This document shows, in pieces, positions 5,748-7,638 of a stretch of DNA of 7,638 bases (positions within the stretch are counted from its first letter, which is position 1; every line of letters begins with the position of its first letter). Both the position numbers and the translations under genes were made by a program. The stretch is taken from contig DAOUPY010000064.1 in NCBI GenBank assembly GCA_030625925.1, positions 1 through 7,638 on the forward strand, in the 5' to 3' direction. This stretch comes from Fusobacteriaceae bacterium (GTDB taxonomy: Bacteria > Fusobacteriota > Fusobacteriia > Fusobacteriales > Fusobacteriaceae). Below the pieces are notes generated by a model, which worked only from the letters and a program-made list of their open reading frames with translations, ran no database searches and was not told the origin of the DNA.

Positions 5748-5776
5748 TTGTAAATTAGAGTAGAAAATTATATGAT
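5748..5776 (+). promoter_or_regulatory. Promoter for the DUF2806-like gene
   Basis: TTGTAA (5748-5753) and TATGAT (5771-5776) are separated by 17 bp, about 50 bp upstream of the start at 5828. This gives a leader of about 45 nt containing the AGGAGGAG ribosome binding site. The good spacing and hexamers suggest that the gene is transcribed on its own. Confidence 0.6.
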
Positions 5777-5827
5777 TAATTTATAAATTAAGATAGTAGA
5801 GGGAATAAAAAGGAGGAGAAAAATTTA

Positions 5828-6760
5828 ATGTGTGGATTGCCAAATAATTTAGGTGATAAATCTATAAGTACATTTATTGAAAAAGTTTCAGATGCAATAG
5901 GTGTATTATATGAGCCAACTAAAATAATAAAAAATGCTAAAGCTCAAGCAACTGCTAATGAAATTTTAGCAGACTCTGAATTAAAAATTATAGAACAAGA
6001 AAATAGAGCTATAAAAAGATGGGCATATGAAGAATCAGTAAAGCAAGAAAATATTGAATCACTTATAAAAAAAACAATACCTAAGCTCTTAAAAGATGCA
6101 AAACCAGAAGAATTAAATAAAGATTGGTTATTTAAATTTTTTGAAGAAGTAAAGTTTATTTCTGATGAAGAAATTCAAGAAAAATGGAGTCAAATATTGG
6201 CTGAAGAATCAAACAAACCAAAAACTTTCTCTAAAAAAACAGTACGATTAATTGCAGATTTAGAAAAAGAAGATATACTTTTATTTGAAAATCTTTTAAA
6301 ATTTAATTATAGAGAAACAAATAAAAACAAAAGTATTCATGCATTAGTTTTTGATTTTAAACATAAAATTTATATATCAGAAGGAATAAATTTTATGAGT
6401 TTAAAACATTTAGAAAATTTAGGGCTTATTCAAGTTTTTAATGTAGGAAATTATACACTTGGAGAAATGAAAGGACTTAGATCATTAATTTTAAATAGTG
6501 AGGTGAAAATCTTAGATTTCAAAAAAAATCCTTCTAAAACTTTAGCAGCAGGAAAAGTTGTATTAACAAAAGCAGGAGAAGAATTAGCATCAATTTCTAG
6601 GATAAATACAACAAGAGAGATAGAAAGTTATATTATTTCTGAAATAGAAAAACAAAATATAACTATAACAAATCAAGATGATGGTGAAACTATAACAGTT
6701 TTAATGGAAGATGGTGGACTAAATAAGTTAATTCAAGATGGAAAGATTAAAATAAAATAG
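5828..6760 (+). CDS. DUF2806 family protein
   Basis: The 310-residue frame starts at the ATG at 5828, with AGGAGGAG (5811-5818) 9 nt upstream. I recognise the DUF2806 pattern from memory of the family. An N-terminal segment contains SDAIGVLYEPTKIIKNAKAQ (21-40), then a charged helix (40-75) of the kind often seen as a coiled coil. The core follows, AKPEELNKDW (91-100) then SDEEIQEKWSQILAEESNKP (112-131), with TFSKKTVRLIADLEKED (133-149) after it. The C-terminal 150 residues are a mixed alpha/beta region ending in a basic tail. The core resembles in layout the Abi-alpha (DUF4393) abortive-infection family, which also has a helix ending in a W-x-x-ILA/LLA motif, so a phage-defence role is conceivable but unproven. 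No signal peptide or membrane helix is seen. It is monocistronic, with its own promoter and a weak terminator, and has the AT-rich codon use of the cargo block. Confidence 0.8.
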   Translation: MCGLPNNLGDKSISTFIEKVSDAIGVLYEPTKIIKNAKAQATANEILADSELKIIEQENRAIKRWAYEESVKQENIESLIKKTIPKLLKDAKPEELNKDWLFKFFEEVKFISDEEIQEKWSQILAEESNKPKTFSKKTVRLIADLEKEDILLFENLLKFNYRETNKNKSIHALVFDFKHKIYISEGINFMSLKHLENLGLIQVFNVGNYTLGEMKGLRSLILNSEVKILDFKKNPSKTLAAGKVVLTKAGEELASISRINTTREIESYIISEIEKQNITITNQDDGETITVLMEDGGLNKLIQDGKIKIK

Positions 6761-6767
6761 ATAAGAT

Positions 6768-6788
6768 CTAATATTTATTAGGTTTTTT
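6768..6788 (+). terminator. Weak intrinsic terminator after the DUF2806-like gene
   Basis: CTAAT (6768-6772) and ATTAG (6777-6781) form a short stem with a four-base loop. A run of six T (6783-6788) follows almost directly. It begins 8 bp after the stop codon. The stem is weak, and the larger hairpin at 6796-6829 may assist. Confidence 0.5.
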
Positions 6789-6795
6789 CCTCAGA

Positions 6796-6829
6796 TATAA
6801 GATTTTAAATATAAATTTAAAATCTTATA
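6796..6829. repeat. Perfect 15-bp inverted repeat
   Basis: TATAAGATTTTAAAT (6796-6810) and ATTTAAAATCTTATA (6815-6829) are perfect complements around the loop ATAA. No T-run follows on either strand, so it is not a simple terminator, although it could stabilise the 3' end of the DUF2806 mRNA. A 15-bp perfect match is longer than I would expect by chance even in this AT-rich sequence. Confidence 0.7.
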
Positions 6830-7139
6830 CTTGTAAACCTCCTCTTCACACCTAGAATAAGTTTTTCTAAAAATTTAAAGTTTTTTATATATTTATCATT
6901 CGTATTGATTTGTGAATAGGCCATTTTAAAGATAATCAATCTTTAAAATTCTCCAAAGTGAGTAGGAGGGAGTATTGGGACTGAAATAAATTAAAACAAT
7001 TCCTGAATTCAAACACTAGGCAGTTAGATAAACTTTTGAAGACTCTGCAGAAAACTCCATTTTATTTTCACAGGAAATTTATATATTTATTTAGTATATA
7101 TAAATAGTGTATATATGGGAGTATCTGGGGGTGAAGCGA
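6830..7139. other. Non-coding region ahead of the recombinase gene
   Basis: About 310 bp without a supported gene. It contains the inverted repeat at 6923-6949 and, close to the recombinase start, ATTTATATA (7077-7085) with TATATAAAT (7097-7105), a 9-bp-arm repeat in AT-only DNA. TTGAAG at 7036-7041 is a possible -35, but no good -10 follows at the right distance. CTATTCACA on the minus strand (complement of 6912-6920) is one base from a DnaA box, but it is far from the iterons. Recombinase promoter and attachment sites are most likely to be here. Confidence 0.4.
6923..6949. repeat. Inverted repeat with recombinase-core-like geometry
   Basis: ATTTTAAAGAT (6923-6933) and ATCTTTAAAAT (6939-6949) are perfect 11-bp arms around AATCA. 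Counted as 10-bp arms, the centre is the 7-bp TAATCAA. This is the geometry of tyrosine-recombinase core sites (two inverted arms around a 6-8 bp crossover). It lies about 190 bp upstream of the recombinase gene. The structure is plain in the sequence; the attachment-site role is an inference. Confidence 0.4.
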
Positions 7140-7638
7140 ATGTGGGTAGAATCTATATTCTCCCTGTTAAAAAATCTCAAAAATCAAGGTAAAGAAGATG
7201 ACTGGGAGATAATTGATGGGGAATTTTATTACAAAGGCCAGGTAATGTCAGACGAGGAACGGATAAAATTTTTTGAAGAGAAATCTCGTGAAAAAAGTGA
7301 AGAGGGCAAATCTCTAGAAAATGAAAAAGGTGAACTATTAACCAATGGGGAAAGATCAGATGCCATAGGATTAGATCTTGAAACAGGTGAAATACTTGAA
7401 AAAAGAGTGGATGGAGAGATAGAAGAATCAAGATCTGACTATCATCCTTCAGGAAAGAGGGGAAGGCCTGCCAAGATGGATAAATTTTATATCTATCTAA
7501 AAGCTTCAGAGCATAGTGCCAACACGATAAAGACCTATAGATCAGCCATGAAGTTTTGGGGAAAGGTGGCAAAATCTCATAATAAAACTATCTATCATTT
7601 AAATATTGAAAATATGGAAAGGGCTATAATGTCGATGG
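7140..7638 (+). CDS. Tyrosine recombinase/integrase, N-terminal part (3' end outside window)
   Basis: The frame starts at the ATG at 7140, with GGGGGTGA (7127-7134) 5 nt upstream, and stays open to the window edge (166 residues). Residues about 113-166 look like the SAM-like core-binding domain of phage-type integrases: a helix (MDKFYIYLKASEHS), then NTIKTYRSAMKFW (128-140), then LNIENMERAI. That domain clasps the recombination core site. The catalytic domain (R-H-R-Y) would lie beyond the window, so catalysis cannot be checked. Unusually, about 104 acidic residues (rich in Glu, Asp, Lys and Ser) precede the domain, ending in GKRGRPAK (105-112), an AT-hook-like motif that could bind the minor groove of AT-rich arm sites. 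The role would be integration/excision of the element or multimer resolution. Its codon use is richer in GC than the cargo and similar to the ATPase at the other end. Confidence 0.75.
   Translation, partial: MWVESIFSLLKNLKNQGKEDDWEIIDGEFYYKGQVMSDEERIKFFEEKSREKSEEGKSLENEKGELLTNGERSDAIGLDLETGEILEKRVDGEIEESRSDYHPSGKRGRPAKMDKFYIYLKASEHSANTIKTYRSAMKFWGKVAKSHNKTIYHLNIENMERAIMSM

Noticed and set aside
6817..6924. Minus-strand frame of 35 codons starting MAYSQINTND
   Set aside because: It has no ribosome binding site at a workable distance, its start lies in one inverted repeat and its stop in another, and no family is recognised.
6830..7139. tRNA gene as integration target
   Set aside because: I could not find a cloverleaf or a TTC-containing T-arm with matching stems.
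7177..7572. Minus-strand open frame of 131 codons
   Set aside because: It is antisense to the recombinase frame, which has a good ribosome binding site and a recognisable domain.

Overview
The window looks like part of a low-GC, theta-replicating plasmid (or integrating plasmid/prophage) from a Gram-negative-type anaerobe, most likely a member of the Fusobacteriota. The reasons are the very AT-rich sequence, strong GGAGG ribosome binding sites, a Rep_3-family initiator whose N-terminus resembles those of small Fusobacterium and Firmicutes theta plasmids, and a secreted protein that makes sense with an outer membrane. The taxonomic call is an inference from style, not from a database match.

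Layout from left to right. (1) 1-1300, minus strand: two co-directional genes. A small signal-peptide protein (845-1300) is followed by a membrane-anchored AAA-type ATPase (716 leftward, cut by the window edge). (2) 1301-1574: a divergent, extremely AT-rich control region with palindromes and short repeats. (3) 1575-3739, plus strand: an accessory block of three unrecognised genes. They are a protein with a C-terminal ribbon-helix-helix-like domain, a two-helix membrane protein, and a short basic membrane protein. Three copies of a 90-bp gap-free repeat (2141, 2265, 3250) lie after the first gene and ahead of the other two. (4) A bidirectional terminator (about 3754-3796) separates this block from the convergent rep gene (3795-4952, minus). 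(5) 4953-5300: the replication origin. It has a rep promoter, three full 17-bp iterons plus a half iteron at a 21/22-bp period, an AT-rich flank and one near-consensus DnaA box. (6) 5459-5707, minus: the remains of a decayed gene in three frames. (7) 5828-6760, plus: a DUF2806-like gene with its own promoter. (8) 6761-7139: non-coding, with two strong inverted repeats. (9) 7140 to the right edge, plus: the N-terminal 166 residues of a probable tyrosine recombinase with a long acidic extension and an AT-hook-like motif.

How the parts may fit: rep and the iterons give autonomous replication, and the recombinase could integrate the element or resolve multimers. The ATPase and secreted protein form a possible envelope or export pair. 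The RHH-like gene with the three repeats and two membrane proteins looks like a jointly regulated cargo module, and the DUF2806 gene is a plausible defence-type accessory. The outer genes (ATPase, secreted protein, recombinase) are visibly richer in GC than the 1575-3739 and 5828-6760 cargo, which suggests a mosaic assembled from different sources.
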